DNA of 64,000 bases, taken from Phytophthora colocasiae (taxonomy: Eukaryota; Oomycota; Peronosporomycetes; Peronosporales; Peronosporaceae). The DNA lies in the NCBI GenBank assembly GCA_018806915.1, contig JAGKQI010000088.1:682001-746000 (forward strand). The letters are read 5' to 3'. Position 1 is the first letter of the stretch. The number at the start of each line of letters is the position of its first letter. The notes below the pieces were generated by a model, which ran no database searches, had not been told where the DNA came from, and saw only the letters and a program-made list of their open reading frames with translations. The position numbers were made by a program, and so were the translations under genes. Below, in pieces: positions 1-10,171 of the stretch.

Positions 1-419
1 AAATAAACCATCGTCGGTAAATTACTATCTAGCACCTGCCAACACGGTATCTACAGATCCACCAGAAAACTATCGTGCTGCATACGTGTCAAGCTACTCT
101 CCTGGTCAACCAAGGCTTGAAGTTGACAACAGCTATGGACCAAAACAGCAGGGTCTCCATTTCCACGTCGGGATAAAGTGCCCACAGTCGATCATTGCCC
201 CCAAAACTGAGCTACGTTTCAGAGCTTCGGGGCTTGCAGGTAGGCAATCCAATTCCGGACCCACTTGGACTTAAACGAAATTAATCAGGAAGCGCTAAAT
301 TAACGGAAACGTGCATATGCATGGCAAACGTCGGTAACCCTGCTCTTTCGAGTAATGCAAAGAATTATTACACGTAGAAGGTGTTTCCATACCAGTAGCA
401 TACCTTGCTGTGAAAGGTT
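1..419. other. Left-edge intergenic stretch
   Basis: No supported gene. The short open frames here have no recognisable motif. The stretch ends where the inverted duplication begins. Confidence 0.5.
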
Positions 420-473
420 ATTTAGTGAAGATTGTTTTACATTTGTTCGGCTTTTTATCGTTGCAGGCTACAC

Positions 474-1545
474 TTAGTTCTCGAGCACGACGCGGTAGCG
501 CACCGTGCCGTTGCGCACCATCTCAATTCCCTCGTTCACCTTGCTCATCGGCATCTTCTGGATCACGGGACGTACGTTCTTCTTGGACGCAACCTCCAGC
601 ATGTCCTTGATGTCCTGGATACTACCGATAGCGCTGCCTTTGAAGTTGGCACCCTTGCCCACCAACGGGTACGGACTAAACTTGATCTCGTCGTTGGGGA
701 GACCCACCATGATCACCGTACCGTGCACCGCCAGGAAACTCAGGAATAGCGTGTACGGCATGTCGTTGGCGTCGGCCGTGATCAGCAGGATGTCCACCGA
801 GTTGGCCGCGTCCGCCGCCTGCTTCTCGTCCGTGTACACGACGAACTCGTCCGCGCCGAGACGACGGATCTCCTGTTCCTTGTTGGCTGAGCGGGAGAAG
901 GCCACGACGGCAGCGGCACCCATGGCCTTAGCAAACTGAATGCCCAGATGACCCAGACCGCCAATACCCACGATACCGACACGGTCTCCAGGCTTGATAC
1001 CCACCTCCTTGAACGGCGTGAAGACCGTCGTGCCGGCACACAGCAACGGTGCGGCCACATCCGACGGGATGTTGTCTGGGATCTTGAAGGCGTACTCGTG
1101 CGTCACGCGGATGTAGTCAGCGTATCCGCCGTACGCGATGGCATCGTCCACCTTGCGGTACTTGTCGTTGTACGTGCCCACGCGATGACGGCAGTAGGCG
1201 TCCGTGCCGTTGGCGCACTCCTTGCACGGCTCGTCCGGGAACTTGTTGAGGCAGGCCCAGACCTGCGCACCGACGCCCACGCGGTCGCCAACCTTTATGT
1301 CCTTGACCTGTTCGCCAGCCAGCGTCACTTCGCCCACGATCTCGTGGCCTACCACACATGGGTAGATGATGGTCTGACTCCAGCCGCTGTCCATCGTATG
1401 CAGGTCGGAACCGCAGACCGCAGTGAGAGATCTTGATCTCTACGTCTTCAGGACCCAGAGGACGCGACTGGTACTCCCAGGGTTTGGCCTCCTCGCCCTT
1501 GGCGAACGTAGCGTACGCGTGGATGGTTCTTGGTCCAGTCGACAT
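474..1545 (-). pseudogene. Zinc alcohol dehydrogenase (CAD-type), 2-nt frame lesion, left outer copy
   Basis: This is a medium-chain zinc alcohol dehydrogenase of the cinnamyl-alcohol/NADPH-dependent type, expected to reduce aldehydes to alcohols in the cytosol. The first 43 codons from the ATG at 1545 align with intact paralogues (conserved KPWEYQSR and VEIKISHCG). Two nucleotides are then missing (near 1414-1417), so the catalytic-zinc motif CGSDLH continues in another frame. From there about 310 codons are open to the stop at 474: GHEIVGEV, the four structural-zinc cysteines, the Rossmann GIGGLGHLG and the C-terminal RYRVVLEN. The span of 1072 nt is two short of an intact 357-codon gene. 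The lesion could be a disabling deletion, a recoding site, or mark use of a downstream start at 1394. A downstream start would lose the first zinc ligand. Confidence 0.85.
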
Positions 1546-2331
1546 GACTTTGCTGTTGGTTGTTGTTGCTAATTGTTTGATGGTGATGATCAAATTTGAA
1601 AATGGGGAAGGAGTCTCGAGACAAGTACAGTAGCTTTTGTCTCTCGGTGTTGCTGCTGGGCGCGTAGTCCTTGGCGTGCGTGGCTGGACTCAGCGGCGCC
1701 GGTCAGTCTGTACGGCGTCAGATGTAACCACAGCGTAACCTCATTTCGTTTACAGATCGCGGACGCATCGCAGGTAAACCTGCCGGTGGTTGACGCGCCC
1801 ACAAAAGACGAGAGATGGGGCGTACCCCAAACTTGGAGCCATTTTCGCAGATCACGGACTCCGATTGTTTACACACGGCAGCATCCACCCGATCCGATCC
1901 TGTAGACGCAGCGGTGTCTCGAATCCACTAAGCTCTTAGTGCTACATGTAGCGATCCGAGCTTTGTCCAGCGGACAATGGGAACATGAAGCTTGGGCGGT
2001 GGGATGCTACCCGTCATGCCACTTATTTGCAGCAATTTCCTACAATTGAATCACTTCTAAAGACTCTGCCGAATTCAACAGGAACTCAAGTAACTTGCTT
2101 GAAGCAACAGCAAGTTTTGATTGCAAACTTTTACTAGCCAATTGTTGACTGCTACCGTGTAGGCTCTACCCAATAATTCCACAGCACAACGCGTTGTGTT
2201 CGCAACTCAAGACACTCATAATGAAAAGGCTAATTTGTATTTATTGCTGGGAAAGTCATCCGTCTGCAACAAGCAGACCGATACACACCCTCTCTAAGCT
2301 TACAGTAGTCGAGAGCTCTACGCCTCTCCGT
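1546..2331. other. Spacer between two ADH genes, left arm
   Basis: No gene recognised. It lies upstream of the outer ADH and downstream of the inner ADH, both on the minus strand. The same sequence occurs inverted at 4961-5842 with 96 bp of extra blocks. The outer ADH start is preceded by an initiator-like run (about 1590-1610 on the minus strand). Confidence 0.6.
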
Positions 2332-3399
2332 CTAGTTCTCGAGCACCACGCGGTAACGCACCGTACCCTTGCGCACCATGTCGATGCCCTCGTTCACCTT
2401 GGCCATCGGCAGCTTCTGGATCACCGGACGCACGTTGTGCTTGGCCGCCACCTCCAGCGTGTCCTTCATGTCCTGGATGCTGCCCACGTTGCTGCCCACG
2501 AACTTAGCGCCCTTGGCCACGACGTGGAACGCGTTGAACTTGATGTCGTCGTTCGGCAGACCCACCATGATGCACGTGCCGCGCACGGTCAGGAAGCTCA
2601 GGAACGTGCTGTATGGCATGTTGTTGGCGTCAGCCGTGATCAGCAAGATGTCGACGGAGCCGGCGGCCTCCTTCGCCTGCTTCTCGTCCGTGTACACGAC
2701 GAACTCGTCGGCGCCCAGGCCGCGCACCTCCTGCTCCTTGTTGTTGGAGCGCGAGAAGGCCGTCACGGAAGCAGCACCCATGGCCTTAGCGAATTGGATG
2801 CCCAGGTGACCTAGTCCACCGATGCCCACGATGCCGACGCGGTCGCCCTTCTTGATGCCGGCCTCCTTGAACGGCGTGAACACCGTCGTGCCCGCACACA
2901 TGAGGGGAGCCGCCACGTCCGACGGGAGGTTGTCCGGGATCTTGATGGCGAACTCGTGCGGTACACGCACGTAGTCGGCGTAGCCGCCGTACGTGATGGC
3001 GCCGTCGCTTCTGTACTTGTCGTTGTACGTCCACACGCGGTGCGGGCAGTATGCGTCGTCGCCGTTAGCGCACACAGAGCACGGCGCGTTAGAGTCCTTG
3101 TTCAGACACGCAGACACGAGCGCACCGACACCCACGCGGTCGCCCACCTGCAGGCCCTTGACGTCGGGACCAGCCTGCGTCACTTCACCGACGATCTCGT
3201 GACCCACCACGCACGGGTACATGGTCTGACCCCAGCCGCTGTCGAGCGTGTGCAGGTCGGAGCCGCAAATACCGCAGTGTGAGATCTTGATCTCCACGTC
3301 TTCGGCGCCGAGCACGCGCGACTGGTACTCCCAGGGCTTAATCTCCTCGCCCTTGCCGAAAGAGGCGTAGGCGTGCACGGTTCTCGGGGAGGCGGACAT
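2332..3399 (-). CDS. Zinc alcohol dehydrogenase (CAD-type), left inner copy
   Basis: An intact 355-residue medium-chain zinc alcohol dehydrogenase. Visible residues: catalytic zinc ligands C45 (in HCGICGSDLH), H67-E68 (GHEIVGEV) and C168; structural zinc cysteines C98, C107, C110 and C118; dinucleotide-binding GIGGLGHLG at about 192-200. It is followed by a Ser-Arg-Ser stretch, which in this family usually goes with NADPH. The substrate cannot be read from sequence; aromatic or aliphatic aldehydes are typical. The start is the first ATG after a strong initiator element about 50 nt upstream. It is near-identical to the 3893-4960 copy; the two protein differences are Ser/Asn at 53 and Lys/Glu at about 184. 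It is transcribed divergently from that copy. Confidence 0.93.
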   Translation of the reverse strand: MSASPRTVHAYASFGKGEEIKPWEYQSRVLGAEDVEIKISHCGICGSDLHTLDSGWGQTMYPCVVGHEIVGEVTQAGPDVKGLQVGDRVGVGALVSACLNKDSNAPCSVCANGDDAYCPHRVWTYNDKYRSDGAITYGGYADYVRVPHEFAIKIPDNLPSDVAAPLMCAGTTVFTPFKEAGIKKGDRVGIVGIGGLGHLGIQFAKAMGAASVTAFSRSNNKEQEVRGLGADEFVVYTDEKQAKEAAGSVDILLITADANNMPYSTFLSFLTVRGTCIMVGLPNDDIKFNAFHVVAKGAKFVGSNVGSIQDMKDTLEVAAKHNVRPVIQKLPMAKVNEGIDMVRKGTVRYRVVLEN

Positions 3400-3444
3400 C
3401 TTGGTTGGTAGTTGGTTGTTGCTTGGACTTGATGATCAGAGAGC

Positions 3445-3458
3445 AAATTGTAGAATGA
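3445..3458 (-). promoter_or_regulatory. Oomycete-type initiator of left inner ADH
   Basis: On the minus strand the sequence is TCATTCTACAATTT. It matches the oomycete initiator consensus at every position and lies about 46 nt upstream of the ATG at 3399. It is the mirror copy of the element at 3834-3847. Confidence 0.7.
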
Positions 3459-3474
3459 GGAATGGACTGGACGA

Positions 3475-3817
3475 CAGACTGAGGCATTTCGGTGCTATGA
3501 TAGGGACATGTGGTTGGCACGTCCTACAAGCAGTGTACATGTGCAGTTACCGTGACATGCAGGCCAACTAGTAGTGGCAACTACAGTAGTACACCGCAAC
3601 CGCCCGGCTGCTAAAATAGGACACAGCACCAGGGTTTGACGCAGAGGCCCACGCAATGTCCATGTAAACACTGTGCAAGGCTGCTTTGCTTCGTTCTGTA
3701 TCAACTCCACCGAAAGGCAGATGAGATGGCACTCTTCACGTAACTAAACTCTCTTACATCAACAGCAGCAACACCAACGACGTCTTGGTCAAGATCCAAC
3801 GCATACGTGTGGTTGCT
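3475..3817. promoter_or_regulatory. Unique spacer at centre of palindrome, divergent promoter region
   Basis: These 343 bp separate the two arms and are not palindromic. They sit between two divergently transcribed, near-identical ADH genes. Each gene keeps its initiator inside its arm, but any upstream regulatory DNA beyond about 75 bp before the start codon differs between them. No known binding motif was recognised. Confidence 0.55.
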
Positions 3818-3833
3818 TCGTCCAGTCCATTCC

Positions 3834-3847
3834 TCATTCTACAATTT
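3834..3847 (+). promoter_or_regulatory. Oomycete-type initiator of right inner ADH
   Basis: TCATTCTACAATTT fits the oomycete initiator consensus TCATTYYNCAWTTT at every position. It lies 46 nt upstream of the ATG at 3893, a usual distance for short oomycete leaders. Confidence 0.72.
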
Positions 3848-3892
3848 GCTCTCTGATCATCAAGTCCAAGCAACAACCAACTACCAACCAAG

Positions 3893-4960
3893 ATGTCCGC
3901 CTCCCCGAGAACCGTGCACGCCTACGCCTCTTTCGGCAAGGGCGAGGAGATTAAGCCCTGGGAGTACCAGTCGCGCGTGCTCGGCGCCGAAGACGTGGAG
4001 ATCAAGATCTCACACTGCGGTATTTGCGGCTCCGACCTGCACACGCTCGACAACGGCTGGGGTCAGACCATGTACCCGTGCGTGGTGGGTCACGAGATCG
4101 TCGGTGAAGTGACGCAGGCTGGTCCCGACGTCAAGGGCCTGCAGGTGGGCGACCGCGTGGGTGTCGGTGCGCTCGTGTCTGCGTGTCTGAACAAGGACTC
4201 TAACGCGCCGTGCTCTGTGTGCGCTAACGGCGACGACGCATACTGCCCGCACCGCGTGTGGACGTACAACGACAAGTACAGAAGCGACGGCGCCATCACG
4301 TACGGCGGCTACGCCGACTACGTGCGTGTACCGCACGAGTTCGCCATCAAGATCCCGGACAACCTCCCGTCGGACGTGGCGGCTCCCCTCATGTGTGCGG
4401 GCACGACGGTGTTCACGCCGTTCAAGGAGGCCGGTATCAAGGAGGGCGACCGCGTCGGCATCGTGGGCATCGGTGGACTAGGTCACCTGGGCATCCAATT
4501 CGCTAAGGCCATGGGTGCTGCTTCCGTGACGGCCTTCTCGCGCTCCAACAACAAGGAGCAGGAGGTGCGCGGCCTGGGCGCCGACGAGTTCGTCGTGTAC
4601 ACGGACGAGAAGCAGGCGAAGGAGGCCGCCGGCTCCGTCGACATCCTGCTGATCACGGCTGACGCCAACAACATGCCATACAGCACGTTCCTGAGCTTCC
4701 TGACCGTGCGCGGCACGTGCATCATGGTGGGTCTGCCGAACGACGACATCAAGTTCAACGCGTTTCACGTCGTGGCCAAGGGCGCTAAGTTCGTGGGCAG
4801 CAACGTGGGCAGCATCCAGGACATGAAGGACACGCTGGAGGTGGCGGCCAAGCACAACGTGCGTCCGGTGATCCAGAAGCTGCCGATGGCCAAGGTGAAC
4901 GAGGGCATCGACATGGTGCGCAAGGGTACGGTGCGTTACCGCGTGGTGCTCGAGAACTAG
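3893..4960 (+). CDS. Zinc alcohol dehydrogenase (CAD-type), right inner copy
   Basis: Intact, 355 residues, with all zinc ligands and the Rossmann glycine motif at the positions given for the 2332-3399 copy. It has Asn at position 53 (HTLDNGWG) and Glu in IKEGDRVG. It is head-to-head with the left inner copy across a 343-bp unique spacer. The near-identity over coding and flanking DNA indicates recent duplication or continuing conversion between the arms. Confidence 0.93.
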   Translation: MSASPRTVHAYASFGKGEEIKPWEYQSRVLGAEDVEIKISHCGICGSDLHTLDNGWGQTMYPCVVGHEIVGEVTQAGPDVKGLQVGDRVGVGALVSACLNKDSNAPCSVCANGDDAYCPHRVWTYNDKYRSDGAITYGGYADYVRVPHEFAIKIPDNLPSDVAAPLMCAGTTVFTPFKEAGIKEGDRVGIVGIGGLGHLGIQFAKAMGAASVTAFSRSNNKEQEVRGLGADEFVVYTDEKQAKEAAGSVDILLITADANNMPYSTFLSFLTVRGTCIMVGLPNDDIKFNAFHVVAKGAKFVGSNVGSIQDMKDTLEVAAKHNVRPVIQKLPMAKVNEGIDMVRKGTVRYRVVLEN

Positions 4961-5842
4961 ACGGAGAGGCGTAGAGCTCTCGACTACTGTAAGCTTAGAG
5001 AGGGTGTGTATCGGTCTGCTTGTTGCAGACGGATGACTTTCCCAGCAATAAATACAAATTAGCCTTTTCATTATGAGTGTCTTGAGTTGCGAACACAACG
5101 CGTTGTGCTGTGGAATTATTGGGTAGAGCCTACACGGTAGCAGTCAACAATTGGCTAGTAAAAGTTTGCAATCAAAACTTGCTGTTGCTTCAAGCAAGTT
5201 ACTTGAGTTCCTGTTGAATTCGGCAGAGTCTTTAGAAGTGATTCAATTGTAGGAAATTGCTGCAAATAAGTGGCATGACGGGTAGCATCCCACCGCCCAA
5301 GCTTCATGTTCCCATTGTCCGCTGGACAAAGCTCGGATCGCTACATGTAGCACTAAGAGCTTAGTGGATTCGAGACACCGCTGCGTCTACAGGATCGGAT
5401 CGGGTGGATGCTGCCGTGTGTAAACAATCGGAGTCCGTGATCTGCGAAAATGGCTCCAAGTTTGGGGTACGCCCCATCTCTCGTCTTTTGTGGGCGCGTC
5501 AACCACCGGCAGGTTTACCTGCGATGCGTCCGGGCCAGAGTGTCCCAACCAAATGACTAGAAGTTTGTATGCTTTTGTTTTTACTCGATCTGTAAACCAA
5601 ATGAGGTTACGCTGTGGTTACACAAGCTGAAGCGCACGAAAAGCTTTGACAACCATCTGACGCCGTACAGACTGACCGGCGCCGCTATGCGACGCTGAGT
5701 CCAGCCACGCACGCCAAGGACTACGCGCCCAGCAGCAACACCGAGAGACAAAAGCTACTGTACTTGTCTCGAGACTCCTTCCCCATTTTCAAATTTGATC
5801 ATCACCATCAAACAATTAGCAACAACAACCAACAGCAAAGTC

Positions 5843-6914
5843 ATGTCGACTGGACCAAGAACCATCCACGCGTACGCTACGTTCGCCAAGGGCGAGGAGG
5901 CCAAACCCTGGGAGTACCAGTCGCGTCCTCTGGGTCCTGAAGACGTAGAGATCAAGATCTCTCACTGCGGTCTGCGGTTCCGACCTGCATACGATGGACA
6001 GCGGCTGGAGTCAGACCATCATCTACCCATGTGTGGTAGGCCACGAGATCGTGGGCGAAGTGACGCTGGCTGGCGAACAGGTCAAGGACATAAAGGTTGG
6101 CGACCGCGTGGGCGTCGGTGCGCAGGTCTGGGCCTGCCTCAACAAGTTCCCGGACGAGCCGTGCAAGGAGTGCGCCAACGGCACGGACGCCTACTGCCGT
6201 CATCGAGTGGGCACGTACAACGACAAGTACCGCAAGGTGGACGATGCCATCGCGTACGGCGGATACGCTGACTACATCCGCGTGACGCACGAGTACGCCT
6301 TCAAGATCCCAGACAACATCCCGTCGGATGTGGCCGCACCACTGCTGTGTGCCGGCACGACGGTCTTCACGCCGTTCAAGGAGGTGGGTATCAAGCCTGG
6401 AGACCGTGTCGGTATCGTGGGTATTGGCGGTCTGGGTCATCTGGGCATTCAGTTCGCTAAGGCCATGGGTGCCGCTGCCGTCGTGGCCTTCTCTCGCTCA
6501 GCCAACAAGGAACAGGAGATCCGTCGTCTCGGCGCGGACGAGTTCGTCGTGTACACGGACGAGAAGCAGGCGGCGGACGCGGCCAACTCGGTGGACATCC
6601 TGCTGATCACGGCCGACGCCAACGACATGCCGTACACGCTATTCCTGAGTTTCCTGGCGGTGCACGGTACGGTGATCATGGTGGGTCTCCCCAACGACGA
6701 GATCAAGTTTAGTCCGTACCCGTTGGTGGGCAAGGGTGCCAACTTCAAAGGCAGCGCTATCGGTAGTATCCAGGACATCAAGGACATGCTGGAGGTTGCG
6801 TCCAAGAAGAACGTACGTCCCGTGATCCAGAAGATGCCGATGAGCAAGGTGAACGAGGGCATTGAGATGGTGCGCAACGGCACGGTGCGCTACCGCGTAG
6901 TGCTCGAGAACTAA
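5843..6914 (+). pseudogene. Zinc alcohol dehydrogenase (CAD-type), 2-nt frame lesion, right outer copy
   Basis: Right-arm partner of 474-1545, with the same 2-nt shortfall between the HCG codons and CGSDLH (around 5970). The remaining frame is fully open to the stop at 6914, with GHEIVGEV, the structural cysteines, GIGGLGHLG and RYRVVLEN in place. The lesion is in both arms, so it predates the inverted duplication or was copied by conversion. The same lesion is found in the diverged paralogue at 59668-60733. Confidence 0.85.
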
Positions 6915-6961
6915 GTGTAACCTGCAACAACAAACGAAATGTAAAACAATCTTCACTAAAT

Positions 6962-7428
6962 TTGATCACAGCAGGGCCTCACTCTGTGACAGTGATACCA
7001 TTACCAGAGTGAGCCTCCTCAATCGGCATTTACCAACCCATCGAAACAAGCTTCTGGGGTTGTTTAGGAAGAGGAGGAATCAAGGGCTTCAATACGTTGT
7101 TGTTAGGCAGTTTTGAATCGCACTTTACTCGCGCCTTTCCGGGGGCGGTGACTTTTCTCGGTAGACTCAAGGTTCGCACCCAAATTGCAGTTCAAAATGG
7201 ACAGAACAGGAAAAACACGGAGTGACACACAAAGCTTGCGATAACAACAAATGCAGGTGGTTGCACACCAGCCTATCAAGGTTGGTTTTTAAGCCTAATT
7301 TCTACCAATGAAACAAGTCGTTATGCGCTGTTGCACTAGGCAGATTTCCGCTCACAACAACAAAACACGTTGCCCCCACACCACTCCTCTCCCCTCTCCG
7401 GCCCTCCCCCCAAGTCTGTTCGTCAACC
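6962..7428. other. Intergenic, upstream of MULE transposase
   Basis: No gene recognised. A short inverted repeat (CTCACTCTG / CAGAGTGAG) lies at about 6979-7014. A 15-mer, TTGCAGTTCAAAATG, at 7185-7199 recurs at 20072-20086 near the second MULE and may belong to transposon ends; complete terminal repeats could not be delimited. Confidence 0.4.
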
Positions 7429-9304
7429 ATGACGCAATTTAACTGGACGAACATCTGCACCAACATGGCAGTCGCTGACGCACATCTGTTGATGGAGGAC
7501 ATGAAGGCGTTCGTCATTGCCAAGAGCCAACTGGTCCCCTGTGACGGCACATGCGGCTTAGGAAGACCGCATAAGATGCGATACCAGCTGCTCAGGTGCT
7601 CCTCGGAAACATGTAGGGCTGCCACACCGTATGCCGCGTGTCCCTGGATTGGAAAGGTGCTCACGTGCCCGGAGCTCAACCGTGTGTCGCTCAAGGAGTG
7701 TGGTATGCACGAGACTGAGGTTCGTGATCCGGTCAAGCCGACGCTGACGCCCCGGCTGAAAGAATTCTGCCGGGAAATGGCGACGGAAGGAATGAAGCCC
7801 GCGCGAATTCGCAATGCTATGGGCCGTCGCTTCCGGTATCGCGGACGAATCTCTCCCTGACTTGCGCAAAGTCCAGTGGTTCGTCAGCCATTTTGCCAAG
7901 ACGAACCTGCACAAGAGCGATGACTATGATGACATCTTGGAGCAAATATCCCAGCTGGCGTATGACCCTGGGATGTCCGACACGAAACCATTTTCGTTTG
8001 GGTGGCAACGTGATACTCACGGCAAGCCTGACGTGGGCAACGGCTCTGACGAACACCCGTTTTTGGTGGGCTTGACGACAAAGCGTCTGTTGCGCAATGC
8101 AGCTCGCGATCCGGCCTCGTTCGTGTTTCATATGGATGCCACCTTCAAGTTGAACCAAGTTGGGTATCCTGTGATCGTATGTGGAGTGTCGGACCGATGT
8201 CGCTCGTTCCATCCGGTGGCAATGTTCATCACTTCTCAGCGGCTGACAGAGCTGTATGTCAAGGCCCTGAGTGCGCTTCGTCGAATGTTTACCGCGGTCA
8301 CCGGTGAACAGATGCTCCTACGGTATGTCATGGCCGACGCTGAAGTAGCGCAACAAAATGCTGTTGATGAAGTGTTTGGAGTTGACTCGGACTACATATA
8401 CTTGATGTGTTTCTACCATGTGATGGCGAAGGTACATGAGAAGCTAAAAGCTGTACCGCGACACTTATGCGAACGCGTGGTTGCTGACATTTACGACCTT
8501 CACTTCGCGTCAAGTCAAGAAGCATATGACGATCATGTCAAGGTTGTGCTGGCCAAATGGGAGGCGGACGATTTGCTGGCGGGGTTCAAGTCGTACTTCA
8601 ACAACGTATGGGTGTCAAGTGAGTCGTGGCGCTGGCAGTGCTTCCACACGCCCAGCGGGTACGCCACCACGAACAACCCTGTTGAGCAATTCAACCGTCT
8701 GATCAAGCGTGACTACACCCTTCGGACGAAACATAAGATTGGTACTCTTATCCAGTTGCTGGCAGATTGCTGCGGGAACCAATCTGTCACGCCACGACTG
8801 TTCAAGGAAGCATCTGAGACGACGCAACAGCTGAGATCGCGGGTGAGCAACTTTCGCCAGCGGAACCTTCTGCTTGACATGACACCCAGCCGGTCAAGCA
8901 TCGAGTTCTTACTGGTATCGCGGACACCCAATATTGTGCGTGTGGTGTCACGGGGCTGCGTTCGGGTGTACCTGCCTGAGATTGGGCGCAGCAAGGAAAA
9001 TGCCCCAGTCTCCGCCCAAATGGGTGCTAACTACGCCCGCATGGATGTCGAAGGACAACCGGATGGTGGCTGGGAGGTAGATGTCTGTGCGCAAACGTGT
9101 GGCTGCAAGTACCATTTCAAGTTCGCAATTTGCATCCACGTGCTATTTGCACTGCAAGTCAGGAGCTACACAGGCACGGATGGAAAGCGAACTCTCGTCA
9201 ACCGTTCAAAGACCCGTAAACGCCCTCGCCCGCAAGCTTCATCAACTAGACGCGTAGCTGCTGGCAGACCACGCAATAATGGTCATGCGCTAAGCTTGGA
9301 GTAG
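7429..9304 (+). pseudogene. MULE-type transposase with SWIM zinc finger, one frameshift
   Basis: A Mutator-like element transposase. The N-terminal part (7429 to about 7830) has a Cys-rich region (CDGTCGLG, LRCSSETCRAA) typical of a DNA-binding zinc module. The second frame (to 9304) holds the MULE catalytic core: FHMDATFKLN with the first Asp, a second Asp in VMADAE, CFYHVMAKV, then TNNPVEQFNR. A SWIM finger CGCKYHF...CIHVLF lies near the C-terminus, and a basic tail follows. The two frames are out of register because of one extra nucleotide at about 7831-7834; removing it from consideration joins them with no loss. It could be a dead copy or a sequencing error, as no other lesion is seen. 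Confidence 0.85.
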
Positions 9305-9477
9305 GCATAGAATAGCTGTAGATGAGATTGTGCAGGTTAGCTGTAACTTTCAATACGCATCGCATGCCAAACTTCTTTTTAGTGTATTGAAACTACTAAC
9401 AAAAATAAACTAAAAACTAAAGTGAAACCAATTGCGTGCTGCTTCCTCGGGCTTAAAAATTGTCATTTCCATTCACG

Positions 9478-9972
9478 ATGGCAACCCTTCAAGTCGACCC
9501 TGCCCCACCTACAGCGTTCAAGCCCTTCTTTGAGTTTTGCAAATTGCACGTCGAAACTCAAGGGAAACGTCGCCTTGATGAGGCAGCGGCACGATACCTC
9601 AAAAACACCTGCCTCATCTTGCGCGACCCTTCGGCCAACCCAGCTGACGCAATTAAGCGGCTACTCGACGCGGTACCACATGGGCGCATTACCAAGGACC
9701 GTCTCATTGAGGCAGCTACTCAAGGCGACGATGCCGGCGAAGCAGAGTGGGTGTTGCCAGCCGGTGTGGACCTGTCTGGCAAGCCCACCTACCAGATGCG
9801 CAAGATTGTAGGCCACGAAGTTGTCAATGGGCGCACTTTTTTCCTAACCTCGTGGGAGGATACTTTGGAGCCCGCCGAAAATCTACCTTCTGCCGAGATA
9901 AAGAAGTATCGCGCGAAGGTGCACAAGCAGGTTGAACGACGCTTTATTGAAGCGGAAGCTAAAGAGGTTTGA
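9478..9972 (+). CDS. Chromodomain protein next to MULE transposase
   Basis: A 164-residue ORF from the ATG at 9478, 174 bp downstream of the MULE transposase on the same strand. Residues from about 103 onward (YQMRKIVGHEVVNGRTFFLT, then SWEDTLEPAENLP) fit a chromodomain, including two aromatic positions and the WE..LEPAENL signature. The domain binds methylated histone tails in known families. The N-terminal 100 residues are not recognised. Position and strand suggest an accessory ORF of the MULE, perhaps for chromatin-targeted integration; this is inference. A motif resembling the oomycete initiator (TCATTTCCATTC) sits just ahead of the ATG, implying a very short leader. Confidence 0.65.
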   Translation: MATLQVDPAPPTAFKPFFEFCKLHVETQGKRRLDEAAARYLKNTCLILRDPSANPADAIKRLLDAVPHGRITKDRLIEAATQGDDAGEAEWVLPAGVDLSGKPTYQMRKIVGHEVVNGRTFFLTSWEDTLEPAENLPSAEIKKYRAKVHKQVERRFIEAEAKEV

Positions 9973-10171
9973 ACTAATAACACTAGCTTCACTTACATGT
10001 ATTCGCTTAATCCTACAGCATTAACTACCACTATGACTACCCTCTTGAATACGGCAGCAAGTAAGGTGGCACAACAGTGGCACGTATGCTGCACGAGCCA
10101 TCAGCGAGAGCGGTACAAGGCATAGGAGCCCATCAACGCGCTCCGCACAAGCTTACGCAGCACATATGCAC

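Larger units (their letters stand above)
420..3474. repeat. Left arm of large inverted duplication
   Basis: This arm is the reverse complement of 3818-6961. It contains one frame-lesioned and one intact alcohol dehydrogenase gene plus their shared intergenic DNA (about 1.55-2.3 kb). Relative to the right arm it lacks three blocks upstream of the outer gene (53, 33 and 10 bp, matching right-arm DNA around 5530-5700) and has about 7 bp more in the 3' flank of the outer gene. These differences and scattered substitutions argue against a simple foldback-read artefact. Confidence 0.9.
3818..6961. repeat. Right arm of large inverted duplication
   Basis: Reverse complement of 420-3474. The arm ends are sharp: identity starts at TCGTCCAGTCC on the inner side and ends just beyond CTTCACTAAA on the outer side. 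It carries three blocks (53, 33 and 10 bp) absent from the left arm. Confidence 0.9.

Noticed and set aside
948..1436. Long antisense frames over the ADH genes (also at 2194-2814, 4478-5098, 61874-63172)
   Set aside because: GC-rich third positions keep the antisense frame open; products are His/Arg/Val-rich without motifs and repeat with each ADH copy.
474..1545. Short intron explaining the ADH frame change
   Set aside because: The genes are two bases shorter than intact ones, and any GT-AG excision nearby would remove the zinc-binding motif.
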